DNA of 64,000 nucleotides from positions 313,342-377,341 of the forward strand of contig MTLY02000001.1 in NCBI GenBank assembly GCA_002011035.2, written 5' to 3'. The translations under genes were made by a program, and so were the position numbers. The stretch comes from Candidatus Hecatella orcuttiae (lineage in GTDB: Archaea; Thermoproteota; Bathyarchaeia; Hecatellales; Hecatellaceae). How positions within the stretch are numbered: position 1 is the stretch's first letter; the number at the start of each line of letters is the position of its first letter. Positions 33,394 to 42,233 of this stretch are shown here, one piece after another. The notes beneath the pieces were generated by a model. That model did not search any database, was not told the origin of the DNA, and saw only the letters and a program-made list of their open reading frames with translations.

Positions 33394-33981
33394 GTGCTCA
33401 AAATACTTGAAACCTCTCCGGGCGAGAAAAGGGAATCCTTCAAAAATCTCATAATCAAACTTTTGAAGAAAACAGGGATAACCATCCACCAAGAAAAAAT
33501 CCAAACCAAACCCCCTATAATCGATATGACCGGGCGGAAGTTCATAGGCGGAGATAAAACCGTTGTGAGAATCGACTTCAGCAGGGAAGCCGTCTCCAAG
33601 CAGCTTAAAAATTTTTCCTCCTACATCAAATCCATGAAACTCAACCAGGGCGTATACATTCCTTTTTATAAAAAAATCTGCAAGCCGAGTTTTCTGGTTC
33701 CCCCTAACGTCTACATGATCGACGGCGAAAGGCTGAGGCAGCTTATGGACAGGTTTCTGATAAAAATCTCCTCCCGCGAAGCTGAACGCATGGTTCAAAA
33801 CCTAAGTCGTGGAAAACAGCCTACTAGAAAACCGAAACTGGTATGCTGCAGAGGGCAGCTTAACTGGCTGGTCATGGCTGTGAAAAACAGGAGAAATAAG
33901 CGAATGTACTTAGTGGACGTGGAAACTGGAAACATCACTGTTAAGCCAGCCTCACCTAAAAAAAGAGATAGACTTGTATAA
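33394..33981 (+). CDS. Hypothetical protein
   Basis: A 195-residue soluble, basic protein with no family I recognise. The middle (RKFIGGDKTVVRIDFSREAV, then VYIPFYKKICKPSFLVPPNV) alternates strands and helices in a way that could suit a nuclease-like fold, and a CC pair and NRRNKRMYLVDVETGNITV lie near the C-terminus. GTG start. It is convergent with mttB and divergent from the DUF2116-like gene, so it is isolated within the island. It is more A+T-rich than its neighbours. Confidence 0.55.
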   Translation: MLKILETSPGEKRESFKNLIIKLLKKTGITIHQEKIQTKPPIIDMTGRKFIGGDKTVVRIDFSREAVSKQLKNFSSYIKSMKLNQGVYIPFYKKICKPSFLVPPNVYMIDGERLRQLMDRFLIKISSREAERMVQNLSRGKQPTRKPKLVCCRGQLNWLVMAVKNRRNKRMYLVDVETGNITVKPASPKKRDRLV

Positions 33982-34021
33982 AAAAATAGAGGGGAAATTT
34001 AGGCTGATTTAATCAGCCAAG

Positions 34022-35506
34022 CTACCCGCGCGCAGCCCTGTCCGCTTCTTTGACGATAGCCTCCATGGAGGCCAACAGGTCTTTGTCGATGGGTGGAACC
34101 TGGTGAGTCTTCAAGATTTCCTTCGACTTTTGGTAGGCCAAGTAGGCTAGGTCCTTCTTGTCTGTTTTTTTCTCCCAAGTTCCTCGCATGTCCCTGTTCA
34201 GCAGCGTGGGGAAGGATTCCTCCGCGTCCATCCATTGGAGGGTGTGCTTCTTGGAGAGGAAGTTCCCCCCAACCCCCACCTCTTTTATGAGGTCTGTCGC
34301 CAAGGTGTCATCGTTCACAGAGATGCCCTTGGTAGCCCTCCGGCACATGGCTATGATATCGTGGTCGATGATCAGCTGCTCCAAGCTGAACGTTTGACCC
34401 AGCTCCAGCATCCCAGCGCCGTAGATGGCATTGGCCCCCGCCAGCATGGGCAGGAGGGTGGTTATGGTCTTCTCGTGGGCAGCCTGCGCGTCGGGGAGCT
34501 TGGCATCAGCCTAGGTGCCTGCCACATAGCTGGGCAGCCCATAATACTGCGCAAGTTGCGAAACAGCGGCGCTTATCAGCCCCAGCTCCGGCGCTCCCAC
34601 GGGTGCTGTGGCCGTCCTGAGGTCGAACATGGTGGTGGAGCTGCCGTAGATGACAGGTGCACCGGGCTCTGTCAGCTGGGCGAGGACGATGCCTGAGAGC
34701 ACTTCTGCGTTATGGGTCACCAAAGTGCCGGCCAACGTCACGGGGCCTGTAGCTCCAGACATGGCCATGCTTAGCACGTTCACCGGGATGTCGTAGCGGG
34801 CTCCTTGGATGATGACTCCGCAGGCGTTGGCGTGCAGCTGGAGGGGACTGGTGGGACACAGCAACACGGATATGATGGGCCTCTTCCTGAAGGCTTCTTC
34901 GTCGCCTCCATAGTAGGCGACACCCATCTTGAAGTAGTACTCCATGTGCTCAGCCACCGGGTCGACGTGGTGGAAGTGTTTTCTCGTCCCCACCCAGGAA
35001 GTGAAGGTTTCGTGGACGTCCGAAGCCAAGCCTTCCATCAGAAGCTCTCTGGCTGCACAGGGCAGGGAGAAGAAGTCGATGGTGGAGCACCAATCTGCAA
35101 GGACAGCGGCTTCATAGACGTCTTGATTGTTCGACTCTCGAATGGAATTGGTTTCATATTCGTAGGTGTACAGCCCCGTGCCGAAGGTAGTGTTACCCAC
35201 TTTTCTTCCAGCCTCTAGAAGCACGTCGCTTCCCTTTTCACGGCCGGCTAAAAGGACTCGGCCGGGACACTTGTGGAGGGCGTCCTTAACGATGTGCTCA
35301 GGAATCCTCACCATGCGTTTCACCGGGTCAACGTCACATCCTCCCTTTTTGAAGATTTCCAAAGCCTCTTCATGGTAGACTCCAACTCCGCTGGTCTTCA
35401 ATACGTCCATCGTCTCCGAGTTGATGCGGTCTAGGGCGTCTCTGGAAAGTAGCTCCAACCTAGCTCCTTGAACCATGTCAAGTCCGGCGAAGAGTTTCAC
35501 TGGCAT
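34022..35506 (-). CDS. mttB: Trimethylamine:corrinoid methyltransferase, pyrrolysine at residue 332 (in-frame TAG 34511-34513)
   Basis: Demethylates trimethylamine to dimethylamine, methylating MttC. The frame is interrupted once by TAG in YYGLPSYVAGT-Pyl-ADAKLPD, the known MttB active-site context, and then continues 162 codons. I prefer the ATG at 35506 because a GGAGGTGA ribosome-binding site covers the earlier GTG at 35518; this gives 494 residues with Pyl332, against 495 and 334 in Methanosarcina barkeri. The frame seems to end at a second TAG (34022-34024), with TGA three codons further on, so readthrough there would add only three residues. It is downstream of mttC. Confidence 0.95.
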
Positions 35507-35652
35507 TGCATTTTTCACCTCCCTTTTTTCTGGGTATTTGTTTCATCACGCCCCTCCTCGGCGCTCGATGAGTGTACCCTTCAAGCATCTCCGCCCCTCA
35601 TCAACATGGTTCAGGGCAGCGGCTTGGCTGAAGGGTTAAACCGGATGATGGG

Positions 35653-36303
35653 TCATTTCTTTTCCAGAAGTTCTTTAGCCTTGTTCACAGCGTCGACAGC
35701 ATCTTCTCCTCGAGCGTCAGCACCGATGACTTTAACCCAGTCAGCGGTAACCGGCGCGCCTCCGACCATGTAGACTACTTTGTCCCTGATGCCTGCCTTC
35801 TTCAACTCTTCAGCCAAAGTCTTCTGCTCAGGCATGGTGGTAGTCATGAGGGCAGAAGCGCCGACGATATCAGCGTTGACCTCTTTGGCCTTGTCTACGA
35901 TGGTTTTAGCCGGTATGTCGCGGCCTAGGTTGAACACTTGGAATCCGGCGGCCTCCATCATCACGGCGACGATGTCTTTTCCTAGGTCGTGAACGTCTCC
36001 GAGGACTGTGGCTATCACTACTTTGCCTAGGTATTTTCTTTCCTTTCCCGCCTGAAGCTTAGGCGTCAGCATGACTATCGCTTCCCTCAGAGCATCAGCC
36101 GCCATCATGACGTGAGGGAGGTAGAGTTCACCTTTCTGGAAGGCTTCCCCTATCTTCCGCATTTCTTCGGTGCTGGCGTCGATGGCCGCTAAAGCGTCTA
36201 TGTCAGACTCGAGGATCTTGTTCACGACAGCCTTCGTGGCTTCCACGTCACCTTCGCGGATCGCTGCGCACAATTTACGCAATATTTCTTCTTTTTCAGC
36301 CAT
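35653..36303 (-). CDS. mttC: Trimethylamine corrinoid protein
   Basis: A 216-residue B12-binding protein, partner of MttB. The helical cap (residues 1-88, FQKGELYLPHVMMAADAL) precedes the B12 domain with GDVHDLGKDIV (cobalt ligand H105), SALMTTTMPEQ and GGAPVT. It lies 147 bases before mttB on the same strand, matching the usual mttCB order. Its 5' region (36304 to about 36420) holds an A+T-rich promoter and a GCTAC/GTAGC hairpin in the leader, divergent from tRNA-Pyl. Confidence 0.93.
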   Translation of the reverse strand: MAEKEEILRKLCAAIREGDVEATKAVVNKILESDIDALAAIDASTEEMRKIGEAFQKGELYLPHVMMAADALREAIVMLTPKLQAGKERKYLGKVVIATVLGDVHDLGKDIVAVMMEAAGFQVFNLGRDIPAKTIVDKAKEVNADIVGASALMTTTMPEQKTLAEELKKAGIRDKVVYMVGGAPVTADWVKVIGADARGEDAVDAVNKAKELLEKK

Positions 36304-36465
36304 AGGAGAACAACCCCTGTCGTTTCACCCCCAACTAGTAAACATTGTTTGCATTAAAAAATTTTTCCAGCTACTACTTTTCTGGTAGCGGGGAAGCGGC
36401 AGAAAAATTGAGCGGTTTAAATAATTAATGTAAGCAGATTCAAAAAAATCTCTGATTTAGATAAA

Positions 36466-36500
36466 CCAATTTATAGGGGAAAGATAAAAGTACAAATTGG
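36466..36500 (+). promoter_or_regulatory. Promoter region of tRNA-Pyl with inverted repeat
   Basis: A TATA-like TTTATAGG (36470-36477) lies about 45-50 bases before the mature tRNA end. It is bracketed by CCAATTT (36466-36472) and AAATTGG (36494-36500), a perfect 7-bp inverted repeat. The repeat could be an operator that lets the cell control tRNA-Pyl supply. Confidence 0.4.
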
Positions 36501-36520
36501 TGAACTGCGAAAAAATTGAT

Positions 36521-36588
36521 GGGGGATCGGCCGGGGGGCCACAAGAGTTCTAACCTCTTGGAGCCGGGTTCGACTCCCGGATCCCTCG
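36521..36588 (+). tRNA. pylT: tRNA-Pyl (anticodon CTA, reads UAG)
   Basis: 68 bases fold as tRNA-Pyl. Acceptor stem GGGGGAT with ATCCCTC (one G-T pair), one linker base, D-stem GGCC/GGCC with a tiny GGGG loop, one base, a 6-bp anticodon stem CAAGAG/CTCTTG, loop TTCTAAC with anticodon CTA (36550-36552), a 3-base variable loop GAG, T-arm CCGGG/CCCGG with loop TTCGACT, and discriminator G. The 6-bp anticodon stem, short D-loop and 3-base variable loop are hallmarks of tRNA-Pyl. CCA is not encoded. It lies 40 bases before pylS. Confidence 0.96.
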
Positions 36589-36602
36589 GCACAGGAAAAG
36601 GG

Positions 36603-36612
36603 CTTATTTAAA
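36603..36612 (+). promoter_or_regulatory. TATA-like element before pylS
   Basis: CTTATTTAAA lies 17-26 bases upstream of the pylS ATG and downstream of the tRNA. With no clear ribosome-binding site, this suggests a separate, nearly leaderless pylS message rather than processing from the tRNA transcript. Confidence 0.45.
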
Positions 36613-36628
36613 ATCTATGTGAGCTTCC

Positions 36629-37471
36629 ATGGGCGATTCCTCCATCACCTTTACCCCCAGCCAAAAGCAGCGTTTGATAGAGCTTGGTGCTGAGCTCAGC
36701 AAACTGGAAGCTTCTTTTACCTCCCCCAGAGAGCGGGAAAAGGTTTTCAACAGCCTAGCTGAGAAGCTTACGAGAAAAAACCGGGAAACGATAAAGAAGC
36801 TGAAGGACAGCGGAAAAAGGCCTCCCCTTAAAACCGTTGAAAGTAAGCTGGTGAACGTTTTAACCTCTCTGGGGTTCGTTGAGGTTGTCACTCCCACGAT
36901 AATTCCGAAGACCTTCATCAGCCGAATGGGGATCGAAAAGGAAAGCAACCTCTGGCAGCAGATACTCTGGCTGGACGGCCGGCGATGCCTCCGCCCCATG
37001 CTGGCACCTAACCTATACTTCGTAATGGGGAAGCTTAGAAGATTCTGGAAGCCTGTGAGGATATTCGAGGTTGGATCCTGTTTTCGAAAAGACACTCGGG
37101 GGTCCTTCCACACCGAAGAGTTCACCATGCTCAATTTCGTGGAGTTAGCTCCTGATGCAAACCCTCGGGAACGTTTGGCGGAGCTGATAGCCAAGACTAT
37201 GGGAGGCCTCGGCATCGGATCCTACGAGGTTCGATCTGAAAGCTCAGAAGTCTACGGGGAAACCTTAGATGTCTTGGTCAAAGATGTGGAGATAGGCTCC
37301 GCTGCCATAGGGCCTAAGCCCATGGATGTCAACTGGGGCATCGTTGACCCTTGGGTAGGGTTGGGCCTCGGCATTGAAAGAGTAGCCATGGTGACAGGGA
37401 ACCATCACCCCATAGCGAGGGTGAGTAGAAGCCTCATATACCTCAACGGCGCTAGGTTGGATATCAAATAG
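36629..37471 (+). CDS. pylS: Pyrrolysyl-tRNA synthetase, short class lacking the PylSn domain
   Basis: Charges tRNA-Pyl with pyrrolysine. 280 residues cover the class II catalytic domain only, without the N-terminal tRNA-binding PylSn domain of Methanosarcina; no separate pylSn is in the window. LRPMLAPNLYFVM forms the pocket helix, FEVGSCFRKDTRGSFHTEEF is motif 2, TMLNFVE supplies the Asn gate, VYGETLDV the lid Tyr, and VDPWVGLGLGIERV motif 3. Compared with M. mazei, C348 is Val and L309 is Met, as in the short Methanomethylophilus-type enzymes (from memory). The C-terminus SRSLIYLNGARLDIK also fits that class. It ends in TAG, and pylB starts 5 bases later. Confidence 0.95.
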   Translation: MGDSSITFTPSQKQRLIELGAELSKLEASFTSPREREKVFNSLAEKLTRKNRETIKKLKDSGKRPPLKTVESKLVNVLTSLGFVEVVTPTIIPKTFISRMGIEKESNLWQQILWLDGRRCLRPMLAPNLYFVMGKLRRFWKPVRIFEVGSCFRKDTRGSFHTEEFTMLNFVELAPDANPRERLAELIAKTMGGLGIGSYEVRSESSEVYGETLDVLVKDVEIGSAAIGPKPMDVNWGIVDPWVGLGLGIERVAMVTGNHHPIARVSRSLIYLNGARLDIK

Positions 37472-37475
37472 GGCT

Positions 37476-38585
37476 GTGGAATTGATGCCCCTGACGAGCA
37501 CCGCCTTGAAGGGCGAGGCTTCCCGCGAGGTTCAGGAAATTCTGGCAAAAGCCGCTGAGGGAAACTTAGAGGAGAAGGACGCCCTACGCTTGATGAAAGC
37601 CGAAGGCATAGACGACTTGTTCGCCCTGTTCAACACCGCCCATGAGATAAGAAAACGACAGTTCGGCGACAAGGTTTTCGCCTACGGCTTCGTCTATTTT
37701 TCCACCTACTGCCGGAACAATTGCTCCTTCTGCCTTTACCGGCGTGCAAACCGGTGTGCTCCCCGCTATAGGAAAAAAGCAGACGAAATAATGGAGATAG
37801 CGGAGATGTTGAAGAAGTCGGGAGTGCACCTCATCGACTTAACCTCGGGGGAAGACCCTCAAATCCATTCGGAGAAAGGGTACCGCAGACTGTTGAGCTA
37901 CGTGGAGAGGCTGAAGAAGGAATTGGACATGCCTCTCATGGTTTCACCGGGGGTTTTACCGAAAACCGTTCTCAGGGAGTTGGGAAGAAAAGGTTTGGAC
38001 TGGTATGCCCTCTACCAGGAAACCCACAACCGCCTTCTTTTCTCCAAGCTCCGCTGCCGCCAAGACTATGATGAAAGGATGAAAGCCAAGACCTACGCCA
38101 GAGAAGAGGGAATGCTTATTGAGGAGGGAATTCTCATCGGTGTAGGCGAAAGCAGGGAAGACGTGGTCGATTCCGTCTACCAGATGAAAAAGATGAAAGC
38201 CCACCAGGTTAGAGCCATGGGCTTCATACCTCAGAGAGGAACTCCTATGGAAAGCCGCCCCTCGCCGCCGATTCTCGAAGAAATGAAGGCCATATCTTTG
38301 ATGCGCCTTGTCCACCCAGATAGGCTGATCCCAGCTTCCTACGACATCGACGGTCTTAAAGGCCTAGGCCTACGCCTGATGGCTGGGGCCAACGTGGTGA
38401 CCTCCCTGATACCTCCAAGGTTTCACCTCCGGGGAGTAGCCCAGGCGGAGTTGGATGTGGAAAGCAGCCTGCGAACGCTTTCTGGCGTAAAACCCTACCT
38501 CCAAAAGCTGGGATTGGAGGTAGCTTCCCTGAAGAGTTACAGGAAATGGATTGAAGAAGAGAAAGCTCGCCTCCCGGGGAAATAG
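37476..38585 (+). CDS. pylB: Methylornithine synthase PylB, radical SAM
   Basis: Converts lysine to (3R)-3-methyl-D-ornithine, the first step of pyrrolysine synthesis. 369 residues; VYFSTYCRNNCSFCLYRR carries the radical-SAM cysteines C79, C83 and C86 (CxxxCxxC). GEDPQIHSEKGY and the barrel motifs GVGESREDVVDSVYQMKK match PylB and its biotin-synthase-like relatives. The start is GTG at 37476, or ATG three codons on. It ends in TAG (38583-38585), followed in the same frame by two sense codons and then the pylC ATG. Confidence 0.94.
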   Translation: MELMPLTSTALKGEASREVQEILAKAAEGNLEEKDALRLMKAEGIDDLFALFNTAHEIRKRQFGDKVFAYGFVYFSTYCRNNCSFCLYRRANRCAPRYRKKADEIMEIAEMLKKSGVHLIDLTSGEDPQIHSEKGYRRLLSYVERLKKELDMPLMVSPGVLPKTVLRELGRKGLDWYALYQETHNRLLFSKLRCRQDYDERMKAKTYAREEGMLIEEGILIGVGESREDVVDSVYQMKKMKAHQVRAMGFIPQRGTPMESRPSPPILEEMKAISLMRLVHPDRLIPASYDIDGLKGLGLRLMAGANVVTSLIPPRFHLRGVAQAELDVESSLRTLSGVKPYLQKLGLEVASLKSYRKWIEEEKARLPGK

Positions 38586-38591
38586 GCTTCC

Positions 38592-39800
38592 ATGCCCGTC
38601 AAAACCTTATGCATCGCAGGCGGACGGCTTCAGGGAATTGAGGCTGCCTACCTTGCCAGAAAAGCCGGATACAAAACAGTGCTCGTAGACCGGAGAGCCA
38701 AGCCACCTGCCTCAACGCTCGTTGACAACTTCAAGAGACTGGACGTGGCGAAGGATAAAGGCAGGTTGAAGAAAGCAGTAGAGGAAAGCGACGCAGTCTT
38801 ACCAGCTCTAGAGGACGAAGAAGCCTTACGGGTTCTGGAAGAAACTTGCTGCCAGGCAGGGGTTCCCTACCTGCAGGATAACAGCGCCTTCGCCGTCACC
38901 TCCAATAAAATCCAGTCTCAGAGCTTCTTCAGGAAAATGGGCCTTCCAACTCCAGAAATCTGGCCTCGATGCCGGCTGCCCGTGATAGTCAAGCCCGCTC
39001 ATGCGAGCGGAAGCACCAGCATATACAAGGTGGAAAGGATAGAGGAGCTGAGCCAAGCTGTGGATGCTGTGTTGAAGACAGACCGTGAATACCTGATCCA
39101 AGAATACGTGGAAGGCCCATCCTTGTCCTTGGAGGTTTTATCCTGGAACGGCGAAGGGCAGCCTCTTCAGGTCACAGGCCTAGAATTCGACCGAACCTTC
39201 GGCTGCAAACGGGTTGTGGCTCCATGCCGGCTTGATAGCTTTCTGGAGGAAGAGATATTCGAAATGGGAAGGAGGATGGCTGAAGGGCTGAACCTATCGG
39301 GTTTAACTGATGTTCAATTAATCCTAGGCCCACAGGGGATCAGGGTCATAGAGATGAACGCTAGGCTGCCAAGTCAAACACCTACGGTGGTATACCATTC
39401 AACCGGCGTAAACATGGTTGAATTGCTCTGCTCACTTTTCACCCAAGGCAATCTGCGCCCTGTGAAAATACCCGACCAGAAGGCTGTCATCTACCAGCAT
39501 GTGAAAATTGAAGGAAAGCAACTGACAGTGACAGGAGAGCACAGCCTCTCGGACGCTGAAGGCTTGAGGTTTGAGAAAAACTTCATGGGAGCGGATGAAG
39601 CCGTCACCAACCTCAACCCTGAGGGGGAGGCTGAAGGATGTGTAGCAACATTGATAACCGTGAGCCGTCGCCTCCGAGACGCGAAAAAGAAAATGGAAAA
39701 ATCCGTGAACTCCCTTCGACACCGTTATGGGCTCACCGGCTTCTCTGACCCCTCACCAGAAGGTTTGAGGCAGAAGTTCTATGACGAGATTGACTCCTGA
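38592..39800 (+). CDS. pylC: Pyrrolysine biosynthesis ligase PylC
   Basis: ATP-grasp ligase joining 3-methylornithine to the epsilon-amine of lysine. 402 residues, somewhat longer than the usual 360-380, the excess being at the C-terminus. The N-terminus KTLCIAGGRLQGIEAAYLAR is the PylC nucleotide-binding start, LPVIVKPAHASGS is the ATP-grasp lysine loop, and GIRVIEMNARLPSQTP holds the metal-binding Glu/Asn. The gene overlaps pylD by 20 bases and lies in the same frame as pylB. Confidence 0.94.
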   Translation: MPVKTLCIAGGRLQGIEAAYLARKAGYKTVLVDRRAKPPASTLVDNFKRLDVAKDKGRLKKAVEESDAVLPALEDEEALRVLEETCCQAGVPYLQDNSAFAVTSNKIQSQSFFRKMGLPTPEIWPRCRLPVIVKPAHASGSTSIYKVERIEELSQAVDAVLKTDREYLIQEYVEGPSLSLEVLSWNGEGQPLQVTGLEFDRTFGCKRVVAPCRLDSFLEEEIFEMGRRMAEGLNLSGLTDVQLILGPQGIRVIEMNARLPSQTPTVVYHSTGVNMVELLCSLFTQGNLRPVKIPDQKAVIYQHVKIEGKQLTVTGEHSLSDAEGLRFEKNFMGADEAVTNLNPEGEAEGCVATLITVSRRLRDAKKKMEKSVNSLRHRYGLTGFSDPSPEGLRQKFYDEIDS

Positions 39801-40608
39801 GATTTTAAAGCCCATCCCCGAGACGGTTCCCCGATTTGATGAGGAGTTAAAAGCTAAAATCGGCGTCAGCCTTCTGGAAGCAGCCCTCCGCGCAGCCGAC
39901 TGCGGTGCAGCCGTAGAGAGGGCGTTGAAACGCTGTCGGGCCGCCGTTGTACCCATAACTTCCGGGGAAGGCATCATTCCCGGCTTCGCTGAGGCTGTGG
40001 CATCCACTCTCCGCCATTTGGGATTGCAGGCTGAGCCAACCCGGAATTCGGACGTTCGGGGGTTCATCGAGGCTTTGGAGAAAAAATGTCAGCTCCTCTT
40101 CGCCGCCGACGACCATGTTTTCGCAGGCATGAACCTTCGAAATTTTAAGGTAGTGGACAACGCCCCTGCCACCGGCCGAGGCTATGCGGCGGTTTTGGAA
40201 TTAAAGCTAAAGGAGAAAAGTAAGTGCGCAGCAGTCATCGGAGTGGGAAAGGTGGGCTCCGCCGCCGTCGCTTATCTAGCTGGAAGAGGGTTTCCGGTTT
40301 ATATCTACGATTCAAACCGCGCCAAAGCTGAGCATGTGAAAAACACGAACCCGGGGAGAAACATTCAGGTATGCAGCTCTGTGGAAGAATGTTTCAGCAA
40401 AGCTAGGGGAGTCATCTTGGCAGCTCCAGCCGCCAACTTGGTGACGGAGGCCATGGTGGACGAAGACACCGTGATAGCCGCCCCGGGGATTCCTTTGGGA
40501 CTCACAGCGGAGGCAAGGCGGAAGCTTCCTGAGAGGAATCTTATCCACGAACCTCTCATGCTGGGAGTGGCGACTATGGCGGTGGAGCTTCTCAAACCTA
40601 AACCCTAA
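39781..40608 (+). CDS. pylD: Pyrrolysine biosynthesis dehydrogenase PylD
   Basis: Oxidises 3-methylornithyl-lysine with NAD, after which the ring closes to pyrrolysine. 275 residues with the helical N-terminal domain of PylD and a Rossmann domain marked by CAAVIGVGKVGSAAVAYLAG (GxGxxGxxA), followed by VYIYDSNRAKAE with the acidic residue that binds NAD ribose. AAPAANLVTEAMVDEDTVIA completes the family pattern. It starts inside the end of pylC. The order pylSBCD is the canonical one. Confidence 0.94.
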   Translation: MTRLTPEILKPIPETVPRFDEELKAKIGVSLLEAALRAADCGAAVERALKRCRAAVVPITSGEGIIPGFAEAVASTLRHLGLQAEPTRNSDVRGFIEALEKKCQLLFAADDHVFAGMNLRNFKVVDNAPATGRGYAAVLELKLKEKSKCAAVIGVGKVGSAAVAYLAGRGFPVYIYDSNRAKAEHVKNTNPGRNIQVCSSVEECFSKARGVILAAPAANLVTEAMVDEDTVIAAPGIPLGLTAEARRKLPERNLIHEPLMLGVATMAVELLKPKP

Positions 40609-40743
40609 GCTATCGGTGTCTGAAAAACCAGCAACCCCTCTAAGATTATTACCTTACCCTTGCTTTTCAGCTTAAGGAAATATGAAAGAGAAAAATACAG
40701 AGGGTAGTAGGGGAGACTGGGCGGAAATAAAAGAGAGAGGTGT

Positions 40744-42135
40744 TTAGAAGGTGAACTTCAACCCTAGTCCTTCCAAGGTCTCCACAGCCTTCCCGTAGAC
40801 CTCCACGTACTCCGGTGTAGGAGTCACTTTAACCACGTCGTAGCATTGCTGGAATGTCTTACCCTGAGGCGGGTTCCTGTAGTTTCCCTCGTAAAGGGAT
40901 ATCAGCTTGTCCAAGATCTCGTTCACAGTCTCCACCTTCATCCCAGCCACAGCCTTGGCAGCTTCACCCATAATCCTCGCCTCCATACCTGTGGTGTAAT
41001 CCAAGGCCACACCCTTAGCCGCAGCGGACCCAGACATCAGCTCCCGGCCGCTGCCTGTGTCCGTGATGGCCTGCGCAGCCGTTTCCAGGAGACACATCTC
41101 CGTGCAAGGCTGGGCTAGAGGATAGTACTGGTTGGAAGTCAACAGGTGCGTGTTGGCGTCGATGGCCATGTTGCAGTGCCCAGCCACCGTCAAGGGCTCC
41201 CGGGCGGTGGTGATCCCCCACCTGACATGAACAGGCCCGTCTAGGTGGAAGTCGGCGTTGCAGATGGTGAAGGCGATGAGGTGGGAGGACACGTCCACGA
41301 TGGTGGTTTCCTCCAAGCCGCCGGCGTAGCCGCCGAAAGTGGGCATCTGCTCGATCATGATGATGTCGCCGTTCATGATCCACCCTGCTATCATCTGAAG
41401 CCCTCCTAGGTCCACCTTCAACTCGTTGAGCAGGGACATTTCATGGGGGTCAGACGCCCTCATGCCGCCTTCGAAGTCGGCGGCAATTCGCCCCGCAGGG
41501 CTTAGGGGCGTCTCTGGTCCCTATAAGCCCATGCCAGGCCTGCCCACCTTATGGCAGGCTTGCCTGACTAAAGCGACCTCCATTCTTGTCCCTTTGATTT
41601 CCCAAGGCGAGTTGGGGAAGGGCTCGTTTCCTTCCACGGTGTTCATCACTCCGCTGACAATACAGTCGACAATGGCTTCCTGAGCGTAGCTTTGCATCAT
41701 GGGAAGGAAAATTTCCTCCGAAACCGGAGCGCCTGTAGGTCCGCCTTGGACGATAGGCCATCGGGAGTCTTGAGGAGACCTGGGAACCATGTCCACGGCG
41801 TCCCTTCCTTCGCCGATGACCAGCTTATCAGGGGCTTTCTTGATGGCCTCCTTGACCTCTTCCTCGGTGACTTTTATAACCCGACCGGTGTTGATGCAGT
41901 AGACGCCGTTCTGAACCAGCATCTCCATGCCGGCTAGGAACAGGCTGTTGATGGTGTCCTTGTCGGTGGGTATGACTTCCTTTTCATTGAACTTTATCCC
42001 GTATTTCTTCTTGAGCGCCGACGCGCTTTGAGGGATAATTTTAAAGTCCCATTCTTTTTCGGAAACCTTAGGCCCTGTCTTAGCTCTGTTGAAAGCTTCA
42101 AACACGTCTACCGGTCTTTCCACAACTTTTTTCAA
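40744..42135 (-). CDS. mtmB: Monomethylamine:corrinoid methyltransferase, pyrrolysine at residue 205 (in-frame TAG 41521-41523)
   Basis: Demethylates monomethylamine to ammonium, methylating MtmC. Frames of 204 and 258 codons share one frame and are split only by TAG, giving 463 residues (458 and Pyl202 in Methanosarcina). The amber context GRPGMGL-Pyl-GPETPLSP is the diagnostic MtmB site. YTTGMEARIMGEAAKAVAG and GKTFQQCYDVVKVTP are conserved C-terminal blocks. The TTG start is fixed by a GGAGGTGA ribosome-binding site at about 42139-42146. The real stop is TAA. It follows mtmC by 98 bases. Confidence 0.97.
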
Positions 42136-42233
42136 TTTCTCACCTCCTTTCCCTTTGATTTTTAACTGTCTCTTTTACCCTTTAGCACACCCTCATGCTC
42201 AGTCGGGCATGCGGGTTTGGTAAAAGAGTTGCA

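Noticed and set aside
33274-33798. Longer N-terminus for the minus-strand zinc-ribbon gene
   Set aside because: The extra 175 residues mirror the coding frame of the gene at 33394-33981 and lack protein-like conservation; the ATG at 33273 gives the same architecture as the paralogue at 30686.
28117-42135. Reading mtbB, mttB and mtmB as six broken genes or pseudogenes
   Set aside because: Each break is a single in-frame TAG at the exact pyrrolysine position of its family, the flanks are intact, and the full pyl machinery is adjacent.
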